Shown here piece by piece: positions 46,277-56,376 of a stretch of DNA of 64,000 nt. Both the position numbers and the translations under genes were made by a program. The notes beneath the pieces are model-generated. The model was given only the letters and a program-made list of their open reading frames with translations. It was not told the DNA's origin and did not search any database. The first letter of the stretch is position 1. Each line of letters opens with the position of its first letter. This DNA is from Massilia antarctica (lineage in GTDB: Bacteria; Pseudomonadota; Gammaproteobacteria; Burkholderiales; Burkholderiaceae_D), in assembly GCF_015689335.1 (NCBI RefSeq), contig NZ_CP065053.1:5084001-5148000 (forward strand). Reading direction: 5' to 3'.

Positions 46277-47155
46277 TTGGGCGCGGCGCGCCGCTTCAAG
46301 CAGGTGGACGTGTTTACCAAGGTCGCGTTCAAGGGCAATCCACTGGCCGTCGTGCTCGATGCCGACGGCCTGTCCGACGCAGCCATGCAAGCCATGGCGC
46401 GCTGGACCAACCTGTCCGAAACCACCTTCGTGCTGACCCCGCGCGATGCGCAGGCTGACTACCGCGTCCGCATTTTCTCTCCCGATACTGAGTTTCCCTT
46501 CGCCGGCCATCCCACCCTGGGCACGGCCCACGCCCTGCTTGAAGCAGGCCTGGTGCCGCGCCGTGCCGGCACCCTGGTGCAGGAGTGCGGCGTGGGGCTG
46601 GTGCCGATCGAGCTTGGCGCCGATGGCGCCTTGGCGTTTCGCGCGCCGGCCGCCAGCCTGGCGCCGCTGGCGCTCCAGCACCAACCCTTGCTGGCGCGGG
46701 TCTTGCCAGGCGCCGCGCTCGATATGGTATGTACGCCGCTCATTGTCACCATGGGCATCGCGTGGCTGGTCGTTCGCCTCGGTAGCGCACAAGCCTGTCT
46801 CGATGCGCGGATCGATGGCGCCGCGTTGCAGGAATTGACGCAGCTTGGCGTGGCCGGCGTGGCGATCTACGGCCCGCATGACGGCGCGGACCCGGCCGAT
46901 TACGAAGTCAGGGCGATGTTTACCAAACATGGATCGCTGGTCGAAGATCCGGTGACCGGCAGCGCCAATGCCTGCATCGCGCGCGTGCTGCAGGCACAGG
47001 GTTTTCCCGATGGCGGCGAGACCAGCCGCGCTTACAGCGCGCGCCAGGGCACTTGCCTGCAGTGCGACGGACGCATCGCGGTATCGTATGTGGATGGCGA
47101 GCCGTGGATCGGCGGGCACTCGGTCACCGTGATCGATGGCGTCGTGCGCGTCTGA
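46277..47155 (+). CDS. PhzF-family isomerase/epimerase-like protein (TTG start)
   Basis: A 292-residue protein of the PhzF/diaminopimelate-epimerase fold. QVDVFTKVAFKGNPLAVVLD opens the first half, WTNLSETTFVL carries the catalytic Glu, DTEFPFAGHPTLGTAHAL is the family signature, and GSLVEDPVTGSANACIARVL marks the second half. Only some PhzF proteins make phenazines; there are no other phenazine genes here, so the true substrate is unknown. The TTG at 46277 has a GGAGT site at the right distance, and the protein begins at the expected point. It is coupled to the CBS gene. Confidence 0.9.
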   Translation: MGAARRFKQVDVFTKVAFKGNPLAVVLDADGLSDAAMQAMARWTNLSETTFVLTPRDAQADYRVRIFSPDTEFPFAGHPTLGTAHALLEAGLVPRRAGTLVQECGVGLVPIELGADGALAFRAPAASLAPLALQHQPLLARVLPGAALDMVCTPLIVTMGIAWLVVRLGSAQACLDARIDGAALQELTQLGVAGVAIYGPHDGADPADYEVRAMFTKHGSLVEDPVTGSANACIARVLQAQGFPDGGETSRAYSARQGTCLQCDGRIAVSYVDGEPWIGGHSVTVIDGVVRV

Positions 47156-47175
47156 CGCCAACCCCGGATACGCAA

Positions 47176-50100
47176 CTACGCCGGGTCGTTCGACTCGGCC
47201 AGCGCCGCGTGCGAGGGCGCAAGCTGGTCGCTTGAACTGATCAGGGTCGCGCGGCCGGTATCGAGCATCGCCTGCGCGCCCAGGTGCAGCTTTTCGATCA
47301 GCTCCCGGTTGTCCGCATCGGGCTTGGGCCGCAGCGCGCTCCAGCCGTTGCGGCCATTCGCCTTGACCCAGTACAGCGCGGCGTCGGCCAGTTCCACCAA
47401 ATGCTCCCAGCTGACGCCCTTGGCGTCGTCCAGATACAGGCCGCTCTCGGCCAGCCCCACCGAACAGCTCAGCGACACCTCGATGCCGTCGCCCAGGTCG
47501 AACACATGGTTGGCGACCGCGCGCCGGATCCGCTCGCCCAGCACCGGCACGAACTGGCGCGTGCTGGGCCGGCACACCAGCAGGAATTCTTCGCCGCCCC
47601 AGCGCACGATGTAGTCGCCCACCCGCACCTGGGCGCGCAGCACGTCCGACACCTGCTGCAGCACGCGGTCGCCCGCGCGGTGGCCATAGGTGTCGTTGAT
47701 GCGCTTGAAGTGGTCGATGTCGACCAGCGCGAACAGCAGCGTGTTGTCGCTCGACCCGGTGCGCTTGTTTTCACGCTCGTAGAAGGCCAGGTCGGCCGGG
47801 ATCTGGTTGCTCAGATAGCGCCGGTTGTGCAGCCCCGTGAGCGGGTCGGTCTGGCTGGCCAGTTCGAGCGCGCGGTTGGCCACGTGCAGCTGCTCGGTGC
47901 GTTCGGCCACCTGCTGTTCCAGCGCGGCGCGCTGCTTTTCATGCGAATGGCGCTGCAGGCGGAAGCCGCCGTACACGGTGCCGCCCAACATGGCCAGCAG
48001 CAGTCCGTAAAACCAGCTGGTCTCGTAGAAATGCGGCGCAATGATGAAGTCCAGGCGCGCCGGCAGCTTGTTCCAGACGTCGGCGTTGTTGCTGGCCTTG
48101 ACCTCGAAACTGTAGGAGCCGGCCGGCAGGTTGGTGTAGTTGACCGCGCGCGGCGCGCCCGCCTGGAGTTCGCGCCAGTCCTTGTCGTAGCCGTGCAGGC
48201 GGTAGCGCAGCACCACGCTGGCCGGGTCCTGGAAGCTCAGGGCGGTAAATTCGAAGGCCAGGTCGCGTGCATCCTCGCGCATGCGCAGCGCGCCGCCCTG
48301 GCCCTGGCGGATGTCGCGCCAGGTGTCGAGCACGCGCACCCTTTCGATCACGGCCGTCGGCGGCGTGCTGTTCTTGGTCAGGCCCATGGTGTCGAGCGTG
48401 ACCACGCCATCGCGGCTGGGCAGCCACAAGGTGCCCGCCGGGTCCATGAAGCCCTTGGAAGTGCCGGCGCCGTTGCAGCAGAATCCCTGTTCGCCGCTGC
48501 GCCGGTCGCCGCGCTCGTTGAGGATCATTTCGCCCGAGGCGGTCTTTGTCTGGCCGTTCTGGACCCGGCGCATTTCGGCCAGCGGGGCGCGCAGGATGCC
48601 ACGCAGGCCGGCCGACCACAGGTAGCCGGCCGCATCTTCGGTGAGGAAGAAGGGCGCATTCGGCGGAAAACCCTCGGCGCTGCCGAACTTGTGCCAGCGG
48701 CGGCCGTTGAACAGGTAGATTTCTTCGGTCAAGGTGCCGAGCGCCAGCGCGCCGTCTTTCAGTTCGGTGATGGCGGTGATGTCCATTCCGGGCCGCAGGC
48801 CGCTATCGAGACCGATCGGCACCATGCGCTCTCCGCGCAGTTCGTACAAGCCATCCTGTGTGCTCACCAGCATGCGCCCGTCCTTGAGTTCGCGCACCTG
48901 GCGCGCGCGCACGTCGCGCAAGCCCTCGTCCTTGCCGTATTTGGTCAGTGTGGTTCCGGCCAGCCGGAATACACCCTCGGTGGTTGGAAACCAGAGCACG
49001 CCGGCGCGGTCGCGCACGATGCCGTTGATCTGCGCCGCGGCCATCGGCGCGAACAGGGCTGGTGTCTCGACTTTTCCGTCGTGCCACACTGCCAGGCCGC
49101 GCCGGGTGCCGATCCAGATGCGGTCGGCTTCGGCAAGCAGATTGTAGGCATGCGGATGCGGCAGCTGGCTGCCCGACAGCACCTGGCGGAAGCGCCCGTC
49201 GCTGAACACGCTCAAGCCATCCCTGGTGCCGACCCAAGTGCGCCCGTCCGGCGCGCGTGCCAGCGACCAGACGATCGGCTCGGTCAAGCCTTCCGCCGCG
49301 GCCAGGCGCCTGGTCGAACCGTTCCACAGGCGCATCAGGCCCTGCCACTGGCTGCCCAGCCACAGGTTGCGCTCGCGGTCTTCAAAGGCCGCCACCACGC
49401 CCTTGAAGGCGGCCGGGTTCTTGTCGGGGATGGTTTCGGCGGTCTTGCCGTTGCGGATGCGCGCCATGCCGGCGTTGCTGGCAACCCACAGGTTGCGGTC
49501 GCTGTCCTGGTACAGCATGGTGGTCGGCGAGTTTTGCAGGATCGGCTCGGTGCCGGCTGCTTCCAGCACGCCGCCGGCGCGCACAAACAGGCCGACGCTG
49601 GTGCCGGCCCAGATTTTGCCTTGCGCCTCGGCCAGCCGCGTGACCACGCCCTGGCGCAGGCCGGCCGGCAGCGGTATCAATTCAGTCTGTTTGCCGCTGC
49701 TGTGGAAGATGCCGCCGGTGCCGCCGATCCAGATCCCGTCGGCGCTCTTGAGCAGGGCGGTGGCCGGCGCCGGGCTGCCGGGGCGATGTACCAGCTTGCC
49801 GCCGTCATAGTCGAACACGCCGCTGGTGGTGGCCACCACCAGCCGGCCCTGGTCCTCGGCCACGGCGTGGATGTCGAGCATGGGGAACTGGGCCGTGTCC
49901 GCCGCGGGGATGGCGCGGAACACGCCGTTTTCGTAGACGGTGAGGCCCTTGTAGGTGCCGATCCAGACGCGCCCGGCGCTGTCGGCCATCAGGCTGCGGA
50001 TCCAGACGCCGGCCATGGCCGGCTGGTTCTCGGGCGAATAGGTGGTGAAGCGTACCCCGTCGAAGCGCGCCAGGCCGTTCTGGGTGGCCACCCAGATGTA

Positions 50101-50313
50101 GCCCTGCTGATCCTGGGTGATGGCTTGCACGCTGATCTGCGGCAAGCCATTCTGGATCGACCAGCTGGTGCGCACGAAGTGGTGGAAGGCTTTGTCGGGG
50201 TCGAGCGCCAGCGCCGGTCGGCACAGGGCGAGCGCGGCCAGCCAGAGCAGCGCGCAGCAGCGCCGGGCGCGCCGCGCCAAGCTTGGGAAGCAGCGCGAAG
50301 TGTCCATCCTCAT
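47176..50313 (-). CDS. two-component-propeller diguanylate cyclase
   Basis: A large sensor (about 1045 residues). A signal/anchor segment (ALLWLAALALCRPALA) is followed by two periplasmic seven-bladed-type propeller regions built of repeats such as QGYIWVATQNGLARFDG, GRVWIGTYKGLTVYENG and GRTWVGTRDGLSVFSDG (about 60-700). A Y_Y_Y domain comes next (YRLHGYDKDWRELQAG ... AVNYTNLPAGSYSFEVKASN), then a membrane helix (WFYGLLLAMLGGTVYGGF), a coiled coil and GGDEF. The active site is WGGEEF, and an RVGD I-site lies five residues before it. No kinase or EAL is attached. It should make c-di-GMP in response to a periplasmic signal. Two nearby ATGs (50313, 50307) could be the start. Confidence 0.92.
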   Translation of the reverse strand: MRMDTSRCFPSLARRARRCCALLWLAALALCRPALALDPDKAFHHFVRTSWSIQNGLPQISVQAITQDQQGYIWVATQNGLARFDGVRFTTYSPENQPAMAGVWIRSLMADSAGRVWIGTYKGLTVYENGVFRAIPAADTAQFPMLDIHAVAEDQGRLVVATTSGVFDYDGGKLVHRPGSPAPATALLKSADGIWIGGTGGIFHSSGKQTELIPLPAGLRQGVVTRLAEAQGKIWAGTSVGLFVRAGGVLEAAGTEPILQNSPTTMLYQDSDRNLWVASNAGMARIRNGKTAETIPDKNPAAFKGVVAAFEDRERNLWLGSQWQGLMRLWNGSTRRLAAAEGLTEPIVWSLARAPDGRTWVGTRDGLSVFSDGRFRQVLSGSQLPHPHAYNLLAEADRIWIGTRRGLAVWHDGKVETPALFAPMAAAQINGIVRDRAGVLWFPTTEGVFRLAGTTLTKYGKDEGLRDVRARQVRELKDGRMLVSTQDGLYELRGERMVPIGLDSGLRPGMDITAITELKDGALALGTLTEEIYLFNGRRWHKFGSAEGFPPNAPFFLTEDAAGYLWSAGLRGILRAPLAEMRRVQNGQTKTASGEMILNERGDRRSGEQGFCCNGAGTSKGFMDPAGTLWLPSRDGVVTLDTMGLTKNSTPPTAVIERVRVLDTWRDIRQGQGGALRMREDARDLAFEFTALSFQDPASVVLRYRLHGYDKDWRELQAGAPRAVNYTNLPAGSYSFEVKASNNADVWNKLPARLDFIIAPHFYETSWFYGLLLAMLGGTVYGGFRLQRHSHEKQRAALEQQVAERTEQLHVANRALELASQTDPLTGLHNRRYLSNQIPADLAFYERENKRTGSSDNTLLFALVDIDHFKRINDTYGHRAGDRVLQQVSDVLRAQVRVGDYIVRWGGEEFLLVCRPSTRQFVPVLGERIRRAVANHVFDLGDGIEVSLSCSVGLAESGLYLDDAKGVSWEHLVELADAALYWVKANGRNGWSALRPKPDADNRELIEKLHLGAQAMLDTGRATLISSSDQLAPSHAALAESNDPA

Positions 50314-50986
50314 GCATTCATTCAAGTTGGCGCCCCATCCATTGCACAGCATGGGGTCGATATTACGTGAACGCAGGCGCGCACGGTGCGCGCACGGTGC
50401 GATTACGGTGCGGGGAAGGGAGGCTGTTGCCGACATGCAACGATTGCTTGCTGATAGGATACGTTAGCAGGTGCATGGGAAAACGGGAAACGCGTTGCCG
50501 GTATGCATGTCCCGCCACAGGACGCGTTTGCCCTCCCATGTGTCAGCTTGTGTCCCGTCGTTGGCCCGGGCTAGTATCGATATACCAACGTCCCCATGAG
50601 GGTGAACCTGCATGAAAACTCCGCTACACGCGACGATGCATGGGGAAGCCGCAGGCCCGCTTGATGCGCGCCGGACAGCGTCTGGCGGCAGACATCGGGC
50701 GATACCGCTCGTGCGGACAATCGTCCGGCAAGGGTGGCACAACTGAAACTGTAAGAAATGATCAACAGTAGCGAGCGCGTTCTGCGGCAGCAAGCGCGCA
50801 AGGACGCTATCCAGGCTGGCCCGAGGATGGCGGCACAGCGCCAAAAAATGGACGTCTTGTCGGGCGGCGCGGCGGCGCGCGAGGCGCTGCCGCCGCACCG
50901 CCCTCGGCGCAAGCAGGGGAGGGGGCCCTCCAGCTAGCAGCGGCGCCGGACGCGTCGGTCCGATCAAGCCATGCGCCAGCCTCGAG
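50314..50986. other. 673-base region with no supported gene
   Basis: I see no convincing coding sequence. Minus-strand frames of 113 and 167 codons lack family motifs and ribosome sites. The right half is rich in GC and in short palindromes. The left end must carry the promoter of the propeller-GGDEF gene. Confidence 0.4.
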
Positions 50987-51484
50987 TCAGGCGCCCTTGA
51001 GTGCGCAGGCTTGCCGCCAGAAGGCCTGGAACGCCTCGCCGCTGCTGAAGGCGCGGCGCGGCAGCAGGAAAACGCCGTTCCCGTTCAGCCGGAACACGAT
51101 ATATCCCGACAGCCGGCGCACCGAGGCGATCGATGCCCACGGCAGCATGCTGTCCTGCTTGCCCGCGCGCAGCTCCAGCCCCGTGTCGGTCAGCGCATAG
51201 TGGTGGCGTCCCAGCATCGGGTTGCCGGCATCGAGCTTGAACAGCATGGTCGCGACATTGATCGTCAGGGCCGACAGCCCCCCGCCCAGGGCGCCCCCGA
51301 GCGCGGCCACCGCCGCCACGCCCAGCGAGTACAGGGTGTCCGGCGTGCGCGTCACCAGCACCAGCACAAAGATCGCCAGCGCCAGCACGCCCATGAAAAT
51401 CCAGTTGCCCTTGAGCCGCGGAATCATCGCCAGCGAAACCAGGAACACATCGCGTTTGGTGATATCGACCGTCACCTGCATCAT
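50987..51484 (-). CDS. YcxB-like small membrane protein
   Basis: A 165-residue protein with two membrane helices (WIFMGVLALAIFVLVLV; GVAAVAALGGALGGGLSALTINV) and a C-terminal soluble domain (HHYALTDTGLELRAGKQDSMLPWASIASVRRLSGYIVFRL) that fits the YcxB-like pattern of a membrane-anchored PH-type module. ATG-ATG at 51484/51481 overlaps the stop of the preceding regulator by 4 bases, so it is translationally coupled to it. Function unknown. Confidence 0.8.
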   Translation of the reverse strand: MMQVTVDITKRDVFLVSLAMIPRLKGNWIFMGVLALAIFVLVLVTRTPDTLYSLGVAAVAALGGALGGGLSALTINVATMLFKLDAGNPMLGRHHYALTDTGLELRAGKQDSMLPWASIASVRRLSGYIVFRLNGNGVFLLPRRAFSSGEAFQAFWRQACALKGA

Positions 51485-53742
51485 GCAGGGCCGTGCAGGG
51501 CTTCGTCGTTGAGCCATTCGTAGAGCGCCGTGGTGGCCATCGGACGGGCGAACAAAAAGCCCTGCGCCAGCGGGCAGCCGAGCGACTGCAAGATGTCGGC
51601 CTGGCGTTCATCCTCGACCCCTTCGGCGATCACCGACAGGCCCAGATTGCGCCCGAGCTGGATGACCATTTCCGCGATGCTGCTGCCGCGCGCCGAATGG
51701 GTGATTTCGGTGACGAAGGCGCGGTCGATCTTGAGCCGGTCTACCTGCAGCCGCTGCAAGTACGAGAGCGATGAAAAACCGGTCCCAAAATCGTCGATCG
51801 CGATTGACACCCCGGTGTGCTTGATCTGGGCCAGCATTTTAATCAGCAGGTCCGGTTCTTCCATCGCCATCGATTCGGTGATTTCGAGTTCGACAAATTC
51901 CGGCGGCGCCCCGGTTTCTTCCAGGGCCGAGCGCAGCATGTCGAGGAAGTAGGGATGGCGGAACTGCACCTGCGAGACGTTGACCGACATCGTGAACTGG
52001 CGGTGGCCCGCTTCGCGCAGGCGCACCAGTTCGTGGCAGGCGCTGCGCAGCACCCATTCGCCGATATCGATGATCAGGCCAGAATACTCGGCGATGGGAA
52101 TGAAGCGGTCCGGCGAAATATAGGTGCCGTCGGCGGTCTGCCAGCGCAGCAGCGCTTCGGCGCCCACCGGGCGGCGCGCGCTCAGGTCGATCTGCGGCTG
52201 GTAGACGACGAACAGCTCGCCCTTGGCGAAGCCGGTGCGCAGCGCATGCATCATGCGCACTCGTTCGCGGATTTCCACGCCCATGCTGCGCGAAAAATAG
52301 AAGTGGCCGGCGCGCTGCTGGCTCTTGGCGCGCTTCAAGGCGATGTCGGCATCCTTGAGCGCGTCGGCGCCGCTGCCATCGTGTTCCGACAGCCGCACCA
52401 GGCCCAGGGTGGCCGACAGCTGCACATCCTGGCCATCGATCGAGAAGGGCGTCTCGAACAGTTCCAGGATGCGCACCGGATTGACCGCCTCGGCGTCGCC
52501 CAGCACGCTGAAAATGTCGCCGCCAATGCGCGCCACCGTCAGCTGCTGGCCGAGGCGCTGCTGCAGGCGGGTGGCCACGGCAACGAGCAGCATGTCGCCG
52601 AACTGGTGGCCGAGCGCATCGTTGGTTTCGGCGAAGTGGTCGAGGTCGACCAGGGACAGGGTGGCGTCGTTGCGCGCCGGCCCGGCCATGGTGGCGTCGA
52701 GGATCTCGACCAGGCGGGTGCGGTTGGGCAGCTTGGACAACTGATCGTAGAAGGCGGCGTTGTGCAGATGCGTCACCAGTTCGACGTTATCGAGGCCGAC
52801 GGCCACATTGCTGCAAAAGACTTCGAGCAGGCGCTGGTCGATCTCGCCGAGCACGCGGCCCGGCACCAGATAGGCGACGAAATCGCGGCTCGATTTCCCG
52901 GCGAAGAACAGGGTCACGGTGTCCGGCTCGTAGATATTGCGGCGCTGGGCCAGGGTGCGCTCCATGGCCGTGGCGACGGCGGCATCCTCGAGCGCCGTCA
53001 GCTTGCCGGTGCCGAGCCGGCGGTAGGCGCCGGCGGTGGCGATGATGTGCAGTTCGCGGCAGCGCCCGTCCGGGCATTCCTGCACGCACAGCACGCCGTT
53101 CGGCTCCACGCCGAGGATGTCGGCGATCTGGGCCAGCACGCCGGCGGCGAAGTTCTGCACGCCGTGCAGGCCCATCAGCTCGGTGCTGGCGCGCACCACC
53201 AGGTCCAGGCCGCGCCGGTTGGCGCTGATCGCGCGGATTTGTTCGTACGAGCGGATCGCCGCCGTCACTGTCGTAAACAGCTTGATGCGGGTCAGTTCGG
53301 ATTTGGTCTTGTAATCGTTGATGTCGAAATCGCGGATCGCGTCGATTTCGGGCGCGTAGCCCGGCTGCCCGGTGCGCAGGATGATGCGCACATCGGCCAG
53401 CTTGAGCGTTTCGCGGATGTAGCGCACCAGGTGCAGGCCGGCGTCGTCCTGTTCCATCACCACGTCGAGCAGGATGACGGCGATGTCGTGTTCGTGCTTG
53501 AGCATTTCGCGCGCCTGGCCGGCCGAGTAGGCGTGCACGAATTCGAGCGGCCGCTGTTGCATGTCCAGGTTGCCGAGCGCGAAGGTGGTGGTCGAGTGCA
53601 CGTCTTCGTCATCGTCGATGATCATTACGCGCCAAACGCCGTTCGCACCCACGGCCGCCGGCGCGGCGGGATGTTCCTCCAAAAATACCAGATCGTCGTG
53701 GTCTTCCTCAAGGTCGTCCAAGGGCGTGCTCGATGGGGGCAT
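51481..53742 (-). CDS. receiver-DUF3369-GGDEF-EAL response regulator
   Basis: A 753-residue c-di-GMP phosphodiesterase candidate. The receiver (about residues 38-160) has MIIDDDEDVHS and the phosphoacceptor in VILLDVVMEQDDAG. A GAF-like DUF3369 domain (about 175-325) follows. The GGDEF domain (about 330-480) is degenerate (RIGGDIF, no I-site). The EAL domain (about 490-745) is intact: GAEALLRW, VNVSQVQF, ELEITES, DDFGTGFSSLSYL, KIDRAFV, VIAEGVEDERQ. It should therefore break down c-di-GMP under phosphorelay control, with the GGDEF perhaps binding GTP as a regulator. No cognate kinase is adjacent. Confidence 0.93.
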   Translation of the reverse strand: MPPSSTPLDDLEEDHDDLVFLEEHPAAPAAVGANGVWRVMIIDDDEDVHSTTTFALGNLDMQQRPLEFVHAYSAGQAREMLKHEHDIAVILLDVVMEQDDAGLHLVRYIRETLKLADVRIILRTGQPGYAPEIDAIRDFDINDYKTKSELTRIKLFTTVTAAIRSYEQIRAISANRRGLDLVVRASTELMGLHGVQNFAAGVLAQIADILGVEPNGVLCVQECPDGRCRELHIIATAGAYRRLGTGKLTALEDAAVATAMERTLAQRRNIYEPDTVTLFFAGKSSRDFVAYLVPGRVLGEIDQRLLEVFCSNVAVGLDNVELVTHLHNAAFYDQLSKLPNRTRLVEILDATMAGPARNDATLSLVDLDHFAETNDALGHQFGDMLLVAVATRLQQRLGQQLTVARIGGDIFSVLGDAEAVNPVRILELFETPFSIDGQDVQLSATLGLVRLSEHDGSGADALKDADIALKRAKSQQRAGHFYFSRSMGVEIRERVRMMHALRTGFAKGELFVVYQPQIDLSARRPVGAEALLRWQTADGTYISPDRFIPIAEYSGLIIDIGEWVLRSACHELVRLREAGHRQFTMSVNVSQVQFRHPYFLDMLRSALEETGAPPEFVELEITESMAMEEPDLLIKMLAQIKHTGVSIAIDDFGTGFSSLSYLQRLQVDRLKIDRAFVTEITHSARGSSIAEMVIQLGRNLGLSVIAEGVEDERQADILQSLGCPLAQGFLFARPMATTALYEWLNDEALHGPA

Positions 53743-54064
53743 GTGTCGCTTCTCCAGGCGTTTCTCGGTAATGATGCGTCGCCAGTATACGTCCAGCTGT
53801 TACATACAGTAACGCATATCCATGCAGATAGGGCGACACAGATTGCGGAACTGCTACCGCTTTCCGACAGCATGCCACGAATTTGGCTTACTGTATCTAT
53901 TAACTGTGAGAAAAAGAAATTGCACAATGCACTAAGATAGTTGGCGAATTGCTCACTCGACGGCTGGCGTCGGCGTGGCGGAACCACGGCGTCACTTGGG
54001 CGGCGGCGCCAGCAAAAGCGCGCGGGCTGGTAGAATTGGCTTTTCCGCCACTCACTTTCCTATC
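53743..54064. promoter_or_regulatory. divergent promoter region between the EAL regulator and aroC
   Basis: No gene is supported. GTTAC-ATACA-GTAAC at 53799-53813 is a perfect inverted repeat 57 bases upstream of the EAL regulator start. A -10-like TAGAAT occurs at 54031-54036 before aroC, without a convincing -35. The middle is AT-rich. Confidence 0.45.
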
Positions 54065-55159
54065 ATGTCCGGCAATTCTTTTGGCAAGCTGTTTACCGTT
54101 ACAACGTTTGGCGAGTCGCATGGACCGGCCATCGGCTGCGTGATCGACGGCTGCCCGCCGGGCATGGTGTTGTCCGAAGCCGACATTCAGCCCGACCTCG
54201 ACCGCCGCAAACCGGGCACCTCGCGCCACGTCACCCAGCGCCAGGAAGCCGACACGGTCGAGATCCTGTCGGGCGTGTACGAAGGCAAGACCACCGGCAC
54301 GCCGATCATGCTGATCATCCGCAACCAGGACCAGCGCAGCAAGGATTACGGCAATATCGTCGAGAGCTTCCGGCCCGGTCACGCCGACTACACCTACTGG
54401 CACAAGTACGGCGTGCGCGACCCGCGCGGCGGCGGACGTTCCTCGGCGCGCCTGACCGCCCCCGTGGTGGGAGCGGCGGCGGTCGCCAAGAAATGGCTGC
54501 ACGAGCAGTACGGCACCGTGTTCATGGGTTGCATGAGCCAATTGGGCGACATTCCCGTGCCGTTCGAGTCCTGGGACCACGTACCGAACAACCCGTTCTT
54601 TGCCGCCAGCGGCGACGCCGACCTGATCGCGCGCATGGAAGCGGCCATGGATGCGTTGCGGCGCGACGGCGACTCGATCGGCGCGCGCATCGACGTGGTG
54701 GCCAGGAACGTGCCGGTGGGCCTGGGCCAGCCCATCTACGACAAGCTCGATGCCGACATCGCCTACGCCATGATGGGCATTAACGCCGTCAAGGGCGTGG
54801 AAATCGGCGCCGGTTTCCGCTCGGTGGCCCAGCGCGGCTCGGAACACGGCGATGAGCTGACCCTGGAAGGCTTTGTCGGCAACAACGCCGGCGGCGTCCT
54901 GGGCGGCATTTCGACCGGCCAGGATATTACGGTGTCGATTGCGATCAAGCCGACGTCGTCGATCCGCACGCCGCGCCGCTCGATCGACAAGGCCGGCAAT
55001 CCGGTGATGGTCGAAACCTTCGGCCGGCACGACCCCTGCGTGGGTATCCGCGCCACCCCGATTGCCGAAGCCATGCTGGCGCTGGTGCTGATCGACCACG
55101 CGCTGATGCACCGCGCCCAGTGCGGCGACGTGCGGGTCGATACGCCGAAAATTGCCTGA
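54065..55159 (+). CDS. aroC: chorismate synthase
   Basis: Last step of the shikimate pathway: EPSP to chorismate with reduced FMN. The length is 364 residues. Signature blocks: [31 protein letters not shown], the [17 protein letters not shown] region, [18 protein letters not shown], and [28 protein letters not shown]. All catalytic His/Arg/Asp positions I can recognise are present. I took the ATG at 54065 because the family begins with SGNSFGKLF; a longer frame upstream has no homologous look. The MFS gene follows at once. Confidence 0.97.
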   Translation: MSGNSFGKLFTVTTFGESHGPAIGCVIDGCPPGMVLSEADIQPDLDRRKPGTSRHVTQRQEADTVEILSGVYEGKTTGTPIMLIIRNQDQRSKDYGNIVESFRPGHADYTYWHKYGVRDPRGGGRSSARLTAPVVGAAAVAKKWLHEQYGTVFMGCMSQLGDIPVPFESWDHVPNNPFFAASGDADLIARMEAAMDALRRDGDSIGARIDVVARNVPVGLGQPIYDKLDADIAYAMMGINAVKGVEIGAGFRSVAQRGSEHGDELTLEGFVGNNAGGVLGGISTGQDITVSIAIKPTSSIRTPRRSIDKAGNPVMVETFGRHDPCVGIRATPIAEAMLALVLIDHALMHRAQCGDVRVDTPKIA

Positions 55160-55190
55160 CGCCGGAGCGGGACGCGGGGTTGCGCAAGCC

Positions 55191-56366
55191 ATGCCGCAAC
55201 CCGCGCCGCATGTGGCCCCGAAACTGGCGCCGTTTTCGCTGTTCCTGTTTGCGTATTACGCGCAGGTCGGCGCTTTCGCCATCTACGCGACCTTGTTCTT
55301 CGCCGCGCGCGGCATGGGCGCGCCCCAGATCGGCGTGCTGATGTCGCTGATCCAGGTCATGCGCATCGTCGGCCCCAACGTGTGGGGCTGGCTGGCCGAC
55401 CACAGCGGCCAGCGCGTGCGCGTGCTGCGCCTGACCAGCGTCGGCGCGCTGCTCGCCTTCAGCGGCATGTTCTTCGCCCAGACCTATTTCCAGTTCATCG
55501 CCGTGATGGTTGTGTTCAACCTCTTTTCGAGCGCGCAGGCGCCGCTGGCCGAAGCGCTGCTGCTGTCGGCCCTGCGCGGCGATACAAGCAACTATGGGCG
55601 CGTGCGCATGTGGGGTTCGGTCGGCTTTATCGTGGCTGTGCTGGCCGCCGGCTGGCTGCTCGACTGGCTCGGCGTAAACGCCTTGCCGTCGATCGCGATG
55701 TTCCTGCTGGTGTGCGTGGGCGCGTCGGGCCTCCTGATCGTGCAGGCGCCCGCCTTGCCCCATGCGGAAGCGGCGCCGGGCTTGTGGAGCGTGCTGCGGC
55801 GGCGCGAGGTGATCGCGTTTTTCGTGTCGGCCGCGCTGATGGCGGGTGTGCACATGTCGCTCAATGCCTTCTATTCCTTGTATCTGGAGCAGGCTGGCTA
55901 CAGCAAGCCGGTGATCGGCGCCATGTGGGCGCTGGGCGTGGTGGCCGAAGTGGTGTTCTTTTATTTCCAGGCGCCGCTGCTGCGCCGCTTCGGCGCGCAA
56001 CGCGTGATGATGTGTGCGTTCGCGGTGGCCGCCGTGCGCTTTCCGCTGATCGGCGCGGCCGGCCAGCTGCTGGTGGTCCTGGCGCTGGCGCAGCTGCTGC
56101 ACGCGGTGACCTTTGCCGCCCACCTTTCAAGCTCGGTGATGGTCATGCAGCGTTGGTTCGCCGGCCCGCTGCAGGCGCGCGGCCAGGCGCTGTACATGAG
56201 CCTTGCGTATGGCATCGGCGGGACTGCCGGGGGGCTGGCGATGTCGCTGTGCTGGGACCGCATCGGGCCGCCGGCCGTGTTTTATCTGGCCGGCGCGCTG
56301 GCGCTGGGCGCGGCCGCCAGCGCGGCGCTGTCGTTTCGCTGGCAGCGCGCGCCCGCGGCCGGGTAA
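55191..56366 (+). CDS. MFS transporter, MFS_1-like/HcaT type
   Basis: A 391-residue permease with 12 predicted helices. The opening LAPFSLFLFAYYAQVGAFAIYATLFFAARGMGAPQIGVLMSLIQ resembles the HcaT (phenylpropionate) and nucleoside-symporter-like group. Between helices, GWLADHSGQRVRVLRL is the usual MFS loop; SSAQAPLAEALLLSALRGDTSNYGRVRMWGSVGFIV is also typical. The start may instead be a TTG at 55152 that overlaps aroC. The substrate is unknown. Placement after aroC may be chance, or a link to aromatic export. Confidence 0.86.
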   Translation: MPQPAPHVAPKLAPFSLFLFAYYAQVGAFAIYATLFFAARGMGAPQIGVLMSLIQVMRIVGPNVWGWLADHSGQRVRVLRLTSVGALLAFSGMFFAQTYFQFIAVMVVFNLFSSAQAPLAEALLLSALRGDTSNYGRVRMWGSVGFIVAVLAAGWLLDWLGVNALPSIAMFLLVCVGASGLLIVQAPALPHAEAAPGLWSVLRRREVIAFFVSAALMAGVHMSLNAFYSLYLEQAGYSKPVIGAMWALGVVAEVVFFYFQAPLLRRFGAQRVMMCAFAVAAVRFPLIGAAGQLLVVLALAQLLHAVTFAAHLSSSVMVMQRWFAGPLQARGQALYMSLAYGIGGTAGGLAMSLCWDRIGPPAVFYLAGALALGAAASAALSFRWQRAPAAG

Positions 56367-56376
56367 CGCCAGCGCC

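Noticed and set aside
46277..47155. Phenazine biosynthesis locus
   Set aside because: Only a PhzF-fold gene is present; no phzA-G partners occur in the window.
47284..50370. 1028-codon frame opposite the propeller-GGDEF gene
   Set aside because: It has no domains and repetitive composition; the real gene has propeller, Y_Y_Y and GGDEF motifs.
50464..50967. 167-codon minus-strand frame between the propeller-GGDEF and YcxB-like genes
   Set aside because: It lacks any recognisable feature; Arg/Cys-rich as expected of non-coding GC-rich DNA.
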